This document shows positions 1-9,415 of a DNA stretch of 64,000 bases, in pieces (position 1 is the stretch's first letter; every line of letters begins with the position of its first letter). The translations under genes were made by a program, and so were the position numbers. The stretch lies in the NCBI GenBank assembly GCA_965262595.1, contig OZ253548.1, positions 1,860,001-1,924,000 of the forward strand, in the 5' to 3' direction. The stretch is from CATQHB01 sp965262595. Its GTDB lineage: Bacteria > Chloroflexota > Dehalococcoidia > Lucifugimonadales > UBA3495. The notes under the pieces are model-generated. The model was given only the letters and a program-made list of their open reading frames with translations, was not told where the DNA came from and searched no databases.

Positions 1-515
1 CCGCAGTAATCCGAGTGCCTCCTCCATCTCATTTCGTGCAGCGTGCTAGCCAAGCACAGGCCGGGTTTTAGGGAACGAGTTGGGTCTATGACGCCGGAGG
101 TAATCGAGAGCCAACTGCTGCAACAGATTCACACCGTCTCTTCAATTGCCAGCGTTAAAATGCGGCGGGTCCGATGGGTATATTTTCTGGCCGTTCCGTC
201 GGTGAGGTTGTGGCGTATTTAGTCGGGATGGGGCAACATTTGATTCCCGATTTCATCATTCATTGACCACTCTTAGAAGTTGGTCAGATTTTACATGGAC
301 GAGGAAATAGTGGAGTGCTGACCCCAAAGGGCCCGGCTTTCGTCCGATTCGGAACAGTTGCTGACACTCGACGGTAGCTCATTGAAGCCGACAACAGTAT
401 AGTTTAAGGACGCTATCATCTTAGGGATTCGGCCTTTTTGAGTCGGCGAGGCTCTGATTTTTCAAGGAAACCCTTAGTCTTTGATTCACGATAACGCTCT
501 GGATAGCCAACTATC
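1..515. other. Upstream gap without a recognisable gene
   Basis: No convincing gene is visible. A short open frame begins at the ATG near 88 and runs about 45 codons, but it lacks a clear ribosome binding site and resembles nothing I know. The stretch just before qatA (about 395-405) contains a TATAGT box without a matching -35 element, so I do not call a promoter. Confidence 0.4.
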
Positions 516-2375
516 ATGTGGTCCGACAACGAAACCAACCGAGATTTCTTGAACTTACGTTGCGTTGCTGATACTGCGGCGGAGATGGTCGTCCAGGCCA
601 ATGGTCAGCCATTGTCGTTGGGTGTCTCTGGCGGCTGGGGGGTCGGGAAATCGTCCATGCTCAAGCTTATCGCCGATTCACTAAAAGCTCAGGGCGATGG
701 TCGTTATCTGTTTGTTGAATTCAACGCTTGGCTTTACCAAGGATACGACGACGCCCGTGCGGCGCTTATGGAGGTGATCGCAAGGCAACTCATTGAGCGC
801 GGCGAAGAGACGCAAACCGGGCTGGAAAAGGCCAAGATGCTTCTGAGGAGGGTCAATTGGTTGCGGCTCGCGGGCTTGACCGCCGGCTCCGCGTTGTCCG
901 TCGCCGCAGGGGTCCCACCTCTTGGATTGATCGGCGCTGTGTTGTCAGCGGGGAAGAGTCTTGTAGAAGGCAACTTCGGTAATGAAGACGTGGAATCAGT
1001 CCAGACGGCTGGGAAAGCGCTGGTCTCTGACGCAGAAGCTCTCGTCACAACAGTGTCCGAGTCGTCCCCTCCTCGCCAGATTCAGGACCTGCGGGAAGAC
1101 TTCGAGGCTACCCTGACTGAAATGGACGTTACTCTGGTGGTGTTCATCGATGACTTGGACCGCTGCCTGCCAGCGACGGCCATTGCAACACTCGAGGCAA
1201 TCCGGCTATTCCTGTTTCTTCCTCACACTGCCTTCATAATCGCCGCTGACGATCGTATGATCCGACAAGCCGTGCGTGTCCATTTCCAAGGCGCGGACTT
1301 GGACGACAATCTGGTCACCAATTACTTCGACAAGCTCGTCCAGGTTCCCGTTAGAGTTCCTCCTCTTGGCACCCAGGAAGTCAGGGCATACTTGATGCTG
1401 CTGTTTATCGAGAACAGTGAACTCAGTCCGGACAAACGTGAAGTCGTCCGTGAGCAAGTATGTCAACAATTGTCGGATTCCTGGAGGGGGAGCCGAGTGG
1501 ATTTGGCCTTCGTCTTGAGCCTTCTAGAGGATTGCCCGGAAGCGCTTCGCGCCAATCTTGAACTTGCCGACCGGCTCGCCCCTCTGATGACTACCGCCAG
1601 GCAGATCGCTGGCAATCCTCGCCTGATTAAGCGGTTCCTAAATACCCTCGCCATTCGGCTGTCCATCGCCCGGGCGCAGAATGTCGCCGTCGACGAAGCG
1701 GCTCTGGCCAAGATGCTGCTCTTTGAGCGCTGTGCCAGCGAAGATGCTTATGCCCACCTTGTTTCGGCCATCAGCGACGGGGACGAAGGAAAACCCGCCT
1801 TTCTGGCGGACTGGGAGAGAGAGGCTCGGTCCGGCGAAGAGATTGGAGGACTGCCCCCGGCGTGGACCGCCCCTTTTATCATAGAGTGGCTGGCGCTCCC
1901 ACCCGCCTTCGCAGAAATGGACATGCGAGCGGTGGTATACGTCAGCCGTGAACATATGCCGATAATCTCCTCGGCGGACCAACTGTCGTCTGAAGCGGCA
2001 GGAATACTGGAGGCACTCCTCCGCTTGGAGGGAGCCACAAGCTCCATGCTTTCGGCTCAGCTGGGATCCCTTTCCGGAAGAGAGGTCACCCTAATTACCG
2101 AGAGGCTCATGGTTAGGGCGCGCCAGGTGCAAGACTGGGGTACGCATCCGGTTCTTTGGGGACTGCTGACCGTTATCGGAACGGATCAGGAACAGGCCTC
2201 GACCTTTGCTCGATTCCTCGAATCACTACCTGCTTCACGCCTTAAGGCCGACATTGTGCCGGCCCTGTATGGTTATAGTTGGGCGAAGGGAGCCTTGGCG
2301 AAATGGAAAGGCAACGGCGAAACTCCGCAGACTGTAAAAAGAGCCCTTGATGCGATGGAGCGGCAGGACAACTGA
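516..2375 (+). CDS. qatA: QatA: KAP-family P-loop ATPase of a Qat anti-phage system
   Basis: The 619-residue protein starts MWSDNET, the usual opening of KAP NTPases, which supports this ATG. Walker A (GGWGVGKSS) lies near residues 39-47 and a Walker B-like VVFIDDLDRCLP near 207-218. A hydrophobic stretch between them (about residues 125-145) fits the membrane insertions typical of KAP proteins. Its stop overlaps the start of qatB, and four consecutive overlapping genes match the published QatABCD order (ATPase, unknown, QueC-like, TatD-like). In that system QatA is the ATPase; the trigger and effector step are not visible here. The family call is firm and the system call follows from the whole operon. 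Confidence 0.93.
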   Translation: MWSDNETNRDFLNLRCVADTAAEMVVQANGQPLSLGVSGGWGVGKSSMLKLIADSLKAQGDGRYLFVEFNAWLYQGYDDARAALMEVIARQLIERGEETQTGLEKAKMLLRRVNWLRLAGLTAGSALSVAAGVPPLGLIGAVLSAGKSLVEGNFGNEDVESVQTAGKALVSDAEALVTTVSESSPPRQIQDLREDFEATLTEMDVTLVVFIDDLDRCLPATAIATLEAIRLFLFLPHTAFIIAADDRMIRQAVRVHFQGADLDDNLVTNYFDKLVQVPVRVPPLGTQEVRAYLMLLFIENSELSPDKREVVREQVCQQLSDSWRGSRVDLAFVLSLLEDCPEALRANLELADRLAPLMTTARQIAGNPRLIKRFLNTLAIRLSIARAQNVAVDEAALAKMLLFERCASEDAYAHLVSAISDGDEGKPAFLADWEREARSGEEIGGLPPAWTAPFIIEWLALPPAFAEMDMRAVVYVSREHMPIISSADQLSSEAAGILEALLRLEGATSSMLSAQLGSLSGREVTLITERLMVRARQVQDWGTHPVLWGLLTVIGTDQEQASTFARFLESLPASRLKADIVPALYGYSWAKGALAKWKGNGETPQTVKRALDAMERQDN

Positions 2376-3211
2376 TGGGAACCTCGGCATCAAGCTCCGG
2401 GCCTGGAAGCGGAGTGCCCCTCATTCCGCCTTGGGTGCCAGATCCTGAGATAGAGCCGGAAGTAGTGCCGGATTGGGACCAAGATCCGGAGATCGACGAA
2501 CCCGTAGTCCCGCAACCGGCGCCTCCCCAGATCGCGCCAGCGGGTCGGTTCAGAGGCGCTAGGACCAACCTGGGACAGTTCGCCGACTCAGGCTCACAAG
2601 GTGGGTTGAGGCGAGGACTAGGCCATTATGTGCGTTCCGGGCTTGGTGGTTCGCGGAATGGGTCACGTAGGATGGCCTCTACGGCCAGAAATGCCGGCGC
2701 ACTGTATGGCGTGCTCCAAGCGTTGGGTAGCGGCGCTGCGCCCCAAGTCGACTTAGGCGTTGACCCGGCGGGCCTCGCAGGCCTCCCTGCGCGTGAGATC
2801 GTAGACCGCATCGCAGAGGCGCTCAGTCCCAGTGATGGAACCCTTGATGCGGAAGCGAGCCGGACCTCCATATCTTGGGCACTGTGCGAGTTTATGCGCA
2901 GAGAGCCTGGCGCGGACCTTCTTGCCCTCACGCTGGAGCAGATCTTCCTTGCGATGGTGTTATACATCGGTGCAGATATATGCTCTCGCATCAAGTTGGA
3001 CATCGGCAAAACCATCTTGGAAAAGGCTCCCGACCCTGCCACAGCCGTTGAACGCATGCAGGAAATCAAAGGATTTGTACGTCAGGTCGTGGCTAATCGT
3101 TTCCGGCGCCGGTCAGAAAATGCTGGCCGTCTCACACAGCGCGAAGCCTCTCGACTAGCAACCAGGGGTATTCAAGATACCTTCGAAGTTTTCGAGTCTT
3201 ATCTGTCATGA
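2375..3211 (+). CDS. qatB: QatB: Qat system protein of unknown function
   Basis: The 278-residue product begins with about 60 residues rich in proline and acidic residues (repeated PDPEIEPE-like text), then a basic, glycine/arginine-rich stretch, then a mostly helical C-terminal half. I see no catalytic motif. Its start overlaps the qatA stop (ATGA) and its end overlaps qatC by 4 bp, so translation is probably coupled. Identification as QatB is by position and size between a KAP ATPase and a QueC-like protein; sequence alone would not reveal it. The disordered N-terminus followed by a compact domain suggests an adaptor binding QatA or QatC, which is inference. Confidence 0.82.
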   Translation: MGTSASSSGPGSGVPLIPPWVPDPEIEPEVVPDWDQDPEIDEPVVPQPAPPQIAPAGRFRGARTNLGQFADSGSQGGLRRGLGHYVRSGLGGSRNGSRRMASTARNAGALYGVLQALGSGAAPQVDLGVDPAGLAGLPAREIVDRIAEALSPSDGTLDAEASRTSISWALCEFMRREPGADLLALTLEQIFLAMVLYIGADICSRIKLDIGKTILEKAPDPATAVERMQEIKGFVRQVVANRFRRRSENAGRLTQREASRLATRGIQDTFEVFESYLS

Positions 3212-4485
3212 GAGTGATTTGCAGACAAAACCCGGCTCCACTTGCCCTGAGAGATGGGGTTTCGTTTTCCCTATTTCAAGCCCCGGAGCAACACGGGGTC
3301 GGACGTGTTGGTGCAACGATCCCCCGAGACCTGCGCCGAGAAGGCGTCTACCCTTCCACACGAGCTTGGGATTTCCTGGCTTTGTCGCTGAGCGTCGCAG
3401 CGGCCGATTCCGGTTGCCTCCGAAGTCAAAGCCCCGATGGTTGGACTCGAGACATCCAGCTGGAAGTGGCGGTAAGGGAACCAGAGTTGTGGAACACACA
3501 GGCAGGGTCGCTCAATACCGCGCTTCAATTTCTTACGGGAGACATCTGGGAACTCACATTTGTTCCGGGCGGCATGGCTCCGCCGAGAGCACGTCGTCAC
3601 ACCAGGAGGCGCCTGGATGGGGACTGCGCCTGCCTCCTTTCCGGGGGTGTTGACAGTCTGGTAGGAGCCATAGACGCTGTCGCCTCGGGAAGGCGTCCGG
3701 TCCTAGTCAGCCACATTGCTCAAGGTGATGCAGAACGGCAGCGTCGTTTTGCGAAGAGGCTTGGAGAAGACCTTTCGCATCTCCAATTGAACCATGATGC
3801 CAGTCCTCCTGGAGAGGCAGAGCGGTCCCAGCGTGCCCGGTCGATCGTGTTCATCGCATATGGAGTAATCGCATCGTCCGTGCTTCCGCAGTATCGTCGC
3901 GGGAATTTGGTTGAACTACTGATTCCTGAGAATGGTTTCATCAGCCTCAATATTCCGCTGACACCGCTCCGTCTCGGAAGCTTGAGCACTCGCACGACTC
4001 ACCCGTTCTTCATCAACCAGATGCAGAACATTTTGGAAGCCTTGGGGCTCAACGTGCGCCTGTCCAATCCCTATCAGTTCAAAACAAAGGGAGAGATGCT
4101 TGACGAGTGCGAGGACGAATCTCTACTCCGGGAGGTGGTATTCCACTCCACGAGTTGTGGACGTTTCATGCGTTTCGGCTACCAACATTGCGGGCGTTGT
4201 GTCCCTTGCTTGGTCCGTCGCTCGGCATTTTTGAGGTGGGGCAAAGGTGATGGAACTGACTACCATTATCATGACCTATCGATTGAGGATAGCCAGCATC
4301 GCGATTTCGACGACGTTCGGTCCGCGGTTTTTGCTGCCCTTTCCGTCGAACAACTAGGCGTCGAGGACTGGGCTGGCGAGGCCTTGAACCAAGTCCGACT
4401 CGGCGACCCTGTACCTTATACCGACCTCGCGGAACGGGGCATGGACGAGCTACGCACTTTTCTCGACGATGTTGGGGCCATTTGA
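3208..4485 (+). CDS. qatC: QatC: QueC-like PP-loop protein of a Qat system
   Basis: This 425-residue protein contains the PP-loop ATP-pyrophosphatase motif SGGVDSL near residues 144-150 and a cysteine cluster in the C-terminal half (C317, then CGRCVPC near 328-334). These are the hallmarks of the QueC 7-cyano-7-deazaguanine synthase fold and its zinc site. It is nearly twice the length of housekeeping QueC (about 220-240 aa), with an extra N-terminal region of about 140 residues, as expected for QatC. It overlaps qatB and qatD by 4 bp on each side. By analogy it may modify a base or a protein terminus, but the substrate is not deducible from sequence. Confidence 0.92.
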   Translation: MRVICRQNPAPLALRDGVSFSLFQAPEQHGVGRVGATIPRDLRREGVYPSTRAWDFLALSLSVAAADSGCLRSQSPDGWTRDIQLEVAVREPELWNTQAGSLNTALQFLTGDIWELTFVPGGMAPPRARRHTRRRLDGDCACLLSGGVDSLVGAIDAVASGRRPVLVSHIAQGDAERQRRFAKRLGEDLSHLQLNHDASPPGEAERSQRARSIVFIAYGVIASSVLPQYRRGNLVELLIPENGFISLNIPLTPLRLGSLSTRTTHPFFINQMQNILEALGLNVRLSNPYQFKTKGEMLDECEDESLLREVVFHSTSCGRFMRFGYQHCGRCVPCLVRRSAFLRWGKGDGTDYHYHDLSIEDSQHRDFDDVRSAVFAALSVEQLGVEDWAGEALNQVRLGDPVPYTDLAERGMDELRTFLDDVGAI

Positions 4486-5237
4486 TCGACTTCCACTGCC
4501 ATCTCGACCTGTATGAAGACCCTCGAGACGTATTGAGGCAGGCTGCCAGGCGAAGGTGCTTCGTTCTGGCGGTCACTACCACCCCGCTTGCGTGGGAAGG
4601 GACACGGGCGCTTGTGGGCAGCACGCGGGGAGTCCAGGTAGCGGTTGGACTCCATCCTGAACTCGCTGCTACGCGATACCGAGAGGTCGGTAGAATCTGC
4701 GACTTGGTGTCTGAGACGCCCTACGTAGGAGAGATTGGGCTTGATGGCTCGGAACGGCATCGCTCTTCGCTGTCGATACAGCGGCAAACGTTCGAGTCGG
4801 TGCTTAGCGCCTGCGAAATCAATGGGGGGCGAGTCATGACGATTCACTCCAGAGGTGCGACTTCACTTGTACTAGATCATTTGGAAACACACCCCAAATC
4901 GGGAATACCTGTTATGCACTGGTTCTCCGGAACGCACAGCGAGCTTGCGAGAGCTATAGACCTCGGCTGCTGGTTCAGCGTGGGTCCCGCGATGCTTCGT
5001 GGGGAGAAAGGTCGGCGCCTTGCATCTTTGATGCCGATTGACCGAGTACTCACCGAGACCGACGGACCGATAGCCAGACAGCGAGGCCAAGCGCTTATGC
5101 CATGGAATGTCAGGGAGGCGGAAGTCGAGCTTGGAACGATATGGAATCTTTCTGTCAGTACGGTACAGCGAAGGTTGTCTCGAAATCTGCGCAATCTCGT
5201 GGCCCTAAAGGAGCAGCAACAATTTCGCAAGTCATAA
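4482..5237 (+). CDS. qatD: QatD: TatD-like metal-dependent DNase of a Qat system
   Basis: The 251-residue protein has the TatD amidohydrolase fold signature: HxH in IDFHCHLD at residues 2-9, a metal-bridging Glu in GEIGLDG, His in TIHSRG, His in MHWFSG, and the final Asp in TETDGP. All metal ligands appear intact, so nuclease activity is plausible. The start codon overlaps the qatC stop. The ATG/TTG choice is set by the FHCHLD motif, which must lie at the very N-terminus. It closes the operon; no gene follows for almost 900 bp. Confidence 0.92.
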   Translation: MIDFHCHLDLYEDPRDVLRQAARRRCFVLAVTTTPLAWEGTRALVGSTRGVQVAVGLHPELAATRYREVGRICDLVSETPYVGEIGLDGSERHRSSLSIQRQTFESVLSACEINGGRVMTIHSRGATSLVLDHLETHPKSGIPVMHWFSGTHSELARAIDLGCWFSVGPAMLRGEKGRRLASLMPIDRVLTETDGPIARQRGQALMPWNVREAEVELGTIWNLSVSTVQRRLSRNLRNLVALKEQQQFRKS

Positions 5238-5403
5238 TCTCACCGATTGCCTCGATAGTTTCAATGAGAGATTGTTGCCGTAATCTCTGGCATCAGCCGA
5301 CCCAAGGCCACCCCAGTGTCAAGAGCAGCCAGGTCAACTGTCGCCCAAGCTGGTGGTCGTCATCACCCGAGCACCACCCAGCACGGCTCTTTAAATTTGG
5401 ATC

Positions 5404-5444
5404 TCCCACCGAAAAGTTCGCAATACGGTACACTTAGGCCCACC
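5404..5444 (+). repeat. 41-bp direct repeat, left copy
   Basis: This 41-bp stretch is repeated at 14076-14116 in the same orientation with three mismatches (38 of 41 identical). The two copies bracket the IS3 remnant, the GHKL/Snf2 pair and the DUF2235 pair. The right part of the motif (ending taggcccacc) also resembles the end of the inverted repeat at 14018-14047, so these sequences may belong to one repeat family. Confidence 0.75.
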
Positions 5445-5535
5445 GGAACAATTGTTCGTGCCGTTGGTTTGAGCAGCGGGGCTGTCGCTTAATTCTTCCC
5501 TGATTCTGTCCAAACAACGGGGTCCACCTCACCTG

Positions 5536-5760
5536 TTAGAGCCAAGCGATCAGGGCAGCGTCTTTACTGGGCTTCTGCTCCTTACCGTTGCCGAAGACGT
5601 CGGAGGCCCCTTCGGTGAGTGCTTTCTTCCAAGCTTGAATATGGTCGTGGTGGGCTGTATACCTGGCGGCCAGATGGTTCACCGTCTACTGGCCCTTCAT
5701 CGCCTCCAGCACCACCGTGGCCCTAAAAACTGGTCTGTGGTTCCTACGTCTTTGCGACAT
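5536..5760 (-). pseudogene. IS3-family transposase OrfA remnant
   Basis: Read on the minus strand from an ATG at 5760, the 75 codons give an IS3/IS911-type OrfA: a basic start, then VVLEAMKG, NHLAARY, IQAWKKALTEGASDVFG, the leucine-zipper-preceding helix-turn-helix that binds IS ends. An in-frame TAG interrupts it after EAMKGQ, and the frame ends early at 5536. No OrfB follows it here; a separate OrfB tail lies at 19858-20051. This is a dead relic of an insertion beside the Qat operon. Confidence 0.75.
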
Positions 5761-6120
5761 TTCCTGCTCATTTACGAGGGCAAGAGCTGCCCTCAGGTTT
5801 TGAGCCGGATTCTCTCTTGCCTACCTGCCCAGTTTTCCAAGTCCGCTTCAGCCTGAGTCAAAAAGACATGACGGAACCAATTGGACCACCGGGCAGCAGT
5901 TACGGCGATGCGAGGCCGCGAACTACGCAGCAGCCAGCCAAACCCGAATCAGGGAGGCCGTGAGTGCACTGTGGTCAGGGACAAACAATCCGGCAACAGA
6001 AACTGGTTCGCGATGACCACGGCTCCAGGAATTCTTGCTAAACTGGTTCTACCGAAAACCACTGGCGAACAGAACTTATAAAGAATCCCAACCACCATTC
6101 ACGTTGAGGGAAATAGGCTG
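5761..6120. other. Gap before the GHKL ATPase gene
   Basis: I see no gene here. The last bases carry a purine-rich ribosome binding site (GAGGG near 6105-6110) for the gene at 6121. The region is probably leftover insertion-sequence flank plus the promoter zone of the next operon, but no convincing -35/-10 pair was found. Confidence 0.4.
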
Positions 6121-9100
6121 ATGGCACTCGACTACACGAAGATTCGTAAGGACAAGGAGCAGGAGTACGGCACGAAGGTCGGGAATTACGGCCGGTTGCT
6201 TGCCAACCTGTACAGTGACCGAGCGCACTTCATTTTCGAGTTACTTCAAAACTCCGAGGACGCGCTGAGAGAGCGAGGGGCAGAATGGGCAGGATCAAGA
6301 GCAGTCTCATTCAATCTGACGAAGAATCACCTACGGTTCAATCACTTTGGCCGCCCATTCGATGAAGCCGATGTCCGAGGGATATGTGAAATAGGAGAGT
6401 CAGCCAAAGCAGACGACCTCACGGCAATCGGGCGTTTTGGCATCGGATTCAAGTCTGTCTACGCCATTACTGATCGGCCTGAGATCCATTCCGGTCCTGA
6501 AGATTTCGCTATCGAGAACTTCGTTCTGCCCGTGGCGGCTTCAACGATCGAGAGAGCCGTAGACAACACAGTCTTTCTATTTCCCCTGAAGTCAAACGGG
6601 GAATCAATCTACGACGACATAGCCACGGGGCTTATAGAGCTCGGCGCTTCTTCACTGCTATTCCTGCACCAGATTGACGAAGTCGAGTGGCAACTTGATG
6701 ATGGACGCGGCGGCCACTACTTACGGGAATCTAAACCTCTAGACGAGGGTGTTCGGCATGTAACGGTCATTGGACAGATGTTCGGTGCGCAAGACGTGAG
6801 TTCAGAGTGGCTTGTCTTTTCACGCCCTGTGACCCGTGATGACGGCAGTCTCGCCGGTAATGTTGAAATAGCCTTTTTCCTCGATCCCGACAAGCAGAAT
6901 ATCCAACCAGTGAGTGATTCCCGATTGGTCGTCTTTTTCCCCACCACTCTCGAAACTCATCTTGGCTTTCTTATGCAGGGACCCTACCAGACTACTCCAA
7001 GCCGGGACAACGTACCACCGCATGCACCTTGGAACAAACAGTTAGTGAATGAAACTGCCGTCCTGCTCCAGGAAGCTCTTCGTTGGCTCCGAGAGAGGGG
7101 TGATTTGAGCACGGACGTACTACGGTGCCTGCCACTAAAATCGCATCATTTCGGGGCTAACGCTGGTTCAAGCTTCGATTTCCTGAGCGCATCCCCAAGG
7201 CACTCAAGTATGTTCAGTCCTATCTTCAAGGCCACCAAGCAGGCCCTCTCCTCTGAGCCTCTCTTGCCACGCCTGAACTCGAGCTATGCTTCCGCCAAGG
7301 AAGCGCTGCTTGGAAGAAGTGAAGAGATCAGACAACTATTTTCTAGCGAGCAGCTCTCGGTCCTTTATGGAAAGGGTAACGAGATGTCATGGCTCAGCGC
7401 GGACATTACCCAAGATCGCACCCCTGAAATACGAGAATATCTAATGAGCGAGTTAGGGGTTGAAGAAGTAGACCCTGAAAGGATTACTCGACGGCTTACA
7501 CACGATTTCTTGGTAGAGCAGCAAGATAGTTGGATACGGACACTCTATGAATTCCTCAACGGCCAGCGCGCCATTATTCGAATGCTCACCGGCGGAACCC
7601 CTCGCCCTCCGGATCTGAAGATACCATTGATTAGATTGACGGACGGAAGACACGTTCCTCTGGGGGAGCCGCAAACATTCTTGCCTGGCGCAGGGCCGAC
7701 GGACTTTCCGACCGTGAGGCCCCTTGTGTGTGAAACTACCGAAGCACGGTCCTTCCTCGAGAATCTAGGGCTTAGGGAGCCCGACTTGGTGGATGATGTA
7801 CTGAAGAACGTAGTCCCCAAGTATCAAATGCAGAGGCAAGTGGTTGGCGGTGACGAGTATGAAAGAGACATTTCTCGTATCCTGCGAGCCATTGCCTCCG
7901 ACTCGAGTGTGCAAAGGGAAAGGCTTGTCCGGCAACTGAGTGGAACCCCGTTTGTCCGGTCGGTGGGTTCTGGAGCTACGGAGGGGTCTTATGCTGCACC
8001 AAGAGATATCTACTTGCCCAGCAGCGAACTGAAACAACTATTCGAGGGCATTGGTGCCGTTAGATTCGTCGACGATAGCTACGACTGCTTACTAGGAGAG
8101 GAAGTGCGAGTGCTGCTGGAGTCATGCGGTGCAACTTCCCACCTAAAACCTGTTCGGGACGACAATGTCCTTAGTTCGCAAGAGAAGCATCAATTGCGGC
8201 GTGGGGACGGTTCGACCAGGGATGAAGAGATCGACAATTGGAACCTGCTGGGCCTAGACGAGCTTCTTAAAGAGCTTCCATCTCTGTCCGCTGACCAGCG
8301 GCGTGAAAGGGCTGGAATGCTCTGGCAGTGCCTGATTGAGCTCGTACACAGGGGACGGCATGAATGCTTTCGAGGAACATACAAATATCACTATTACTCT
8401 TGGCATAGTCGCGCGTTCCCCTCGCGATTCGTCAAGCGACTGAATGAAACGCCTTGGATACCGATCGAAGACGGCGACTTGAAGCTACCTGGATCTGTCT
8501 CATTTGCCGAACTGGGCTGGGCTGGAGACGACTTCCTCCTATCGCAGATCGAGTTCATGCAGCCTCGCTCCCCTTCAGTCACTAACCTGGCAAGAGAGGC
8601 GGGAGTTGAACTCGAAACTCTGGACCTCATAATGGAACACAAGATCACGACAGAGTGGTTGCTGGAACGGCTGGCACCAAATGGAAGCGGGCCTGCAGGC
8701 GCTGCCGAATTGGAAGATGACCGGCCTGAGCCGGATAGGCCTGAAGACTCGTTTGCCAAGCATTTTCATGGTGTCCAAACCGCTTCGCCAACTAAAGCTG
8801 GCGACAACCCGGGCGCGCTACCCGTTGGAGGGCCGAGGACCGTACAGTCGGCCAGGGATTTTACAGTCAGAGCAGACCATACGGGTCGAACAGAGGGCCA
8901 CCAACTCAAACTCGTGAACAGGTCGGAACTTGGGCCGCAAGGCAGAGCGCTCGCCGATGAGTTCCGAGACATGGTTAAGGGAGACTATGGCAAGCGTTGC
9001 CAAATCTGCGGTAGAACTTTCGCCACAACCGGCGGCAGTTGGCAAGTGAACTTGGTCCACGTCGTACCCCCAAGGGTGGACCACCGGACGAATCACTTTG

Positions 9101-9405
9101 GAGACCTTGTCGGACTGTGCGGCTGGCATTTCAACTTGCTTCAGTACGGTGAGTGGGCTCTGCTGGACCCTGGCACTAAACTGCCTTTTGAGGATTTGAA
9201 TGAGTCGCCTGGCTGGGAACGAATGCGGGAATTTATCCTCAATCGAATTCAGGATACGGACGAATTTGGGAATACTTTTGTTGGCCTGCCAGTCAGATTT
9301 TATAACGTCTACAACGATGAGGACGCCGAACCGGCTAACATAGATGAGCAGATCAGGTACAGTATTCCGCACTGGGAATTTCTGTGCGCACTAATGAGAG
9401 CGTAA
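6121..9405 (+). CDS. Sacsin/Hsp90-like GHKL ATPase with C-terminal HNH-like zinc domain
   Basis: The 1094-residue protein opens with a GHKL ATP-binding fold of the sacsin N-terminal type: N-box E-LLQNSEDAL at about 40-49, a degenerate G1 box near NHFGRPF (74-80) and the G2 box GRFGIGFKSVY at 104-114. A long helical middle follows. Near residues 957-1020 is a zinc/HNH-like end: CQIC, then LVHVVPP, then LVGLCGWH, which matches the CxxC...H...N...CxxH spacing of HNH nucleases, although the central residues are not perfectly canonical. A Snf2 helicase gene follows after 10 bp, so the two are surely an operon. Location right behind Qat suggests phage defence; I know no named system with exactly this pair, so function is inferred. 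Confidence 0.82.
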   Translation: MALDYTKIRKDKEQEYGTKVGNYGRLLANLYSDRAHFIFELLQNSEDALRERGAEWAGSRAVSFNLTKNHLRFNHFGRPFDEADVRGICEIGESAKADDLTAIGRFGIGFKSVYAITDRPEIHSGPEDFAIENFVLPVAASTIERAVDNTVFLFPLKSNGESIYDDIATGLIELGASSLLFLHQIDEVEWQLDDGRGGHYLRESKPLDEGVRHVTVIGQMFGAQDVSSEWLVFSRPVTRDDGSLAGNVEIAFFLDPDKQNIQPVSDSRLVVFFPTTLETHLGFLMQGPYQTTPSRDNVPPHAPWNKQLVNETAVLLQEALRWLRERGDLSTDVLRCLPLKSHHFGANAGSSFDFLSASPRHSSMFSPIFKATKQALSSEPLLPRLNSSYASAKEALLGRSEEIRQLFSSEQLSVLYGKGNEMSWLSADITQDRTPEIREYLMSELGVEEVDPERITRRLTHDFLVEQQDSWIRTLYEFLNGQRAIIRMLTGGTPRPPDLKIPLIRLTDGRHVPLGEPQTFLPGAGPTDFPTVRPLVCETTEARSFLENLGLREPDLVDDVLKNVVPKYQMQRQVVGGDEYERDISRILRAIASDSSVQRERLVRQLSGTPFVRSVGSGATEGSYAAPRDIYLPSSELKQLFEGIGAVRFVDDSYDCLLGEEVRVLLESCGATSHLKPVRDDNVLSSQEKHQLRRGDGSTRDEEIDNWNLLGLDELLKELPSLSADQRRERAGMLWQCLIELVHRGRHECFRGTYKYHYYSWHSRAFPSRFVKRLNETPWIPIEDGDLKLPGSVSFAELGWAGDDFLLSQIEFMQPRSPSVTNLAREAGVELETLDLIMEHKITTEWLLERLAPNGSGPAGAAELEDDRPEPDRPEDSFAKHFHGVQTASPTKAGDNPGALPVGGPRTVQSARDFTVRADHTGRTEGHQLKLVNRSELGPQGRALADEFRDMVKGDYGKRCQICGRTFATTGGSWQVNLVHVVPPRVDHRTNHFGDLVGLCGWHFNLLQYGEWALLDPGTKLPFEDLNESPGWERMREFILNRIQDTDEFGNTFVGLPVRFYNVYNDEDAEPANIDEQIRYSIPHWEFLCALMRA

Positions 9406-9415
9406 GTGAAGAACT

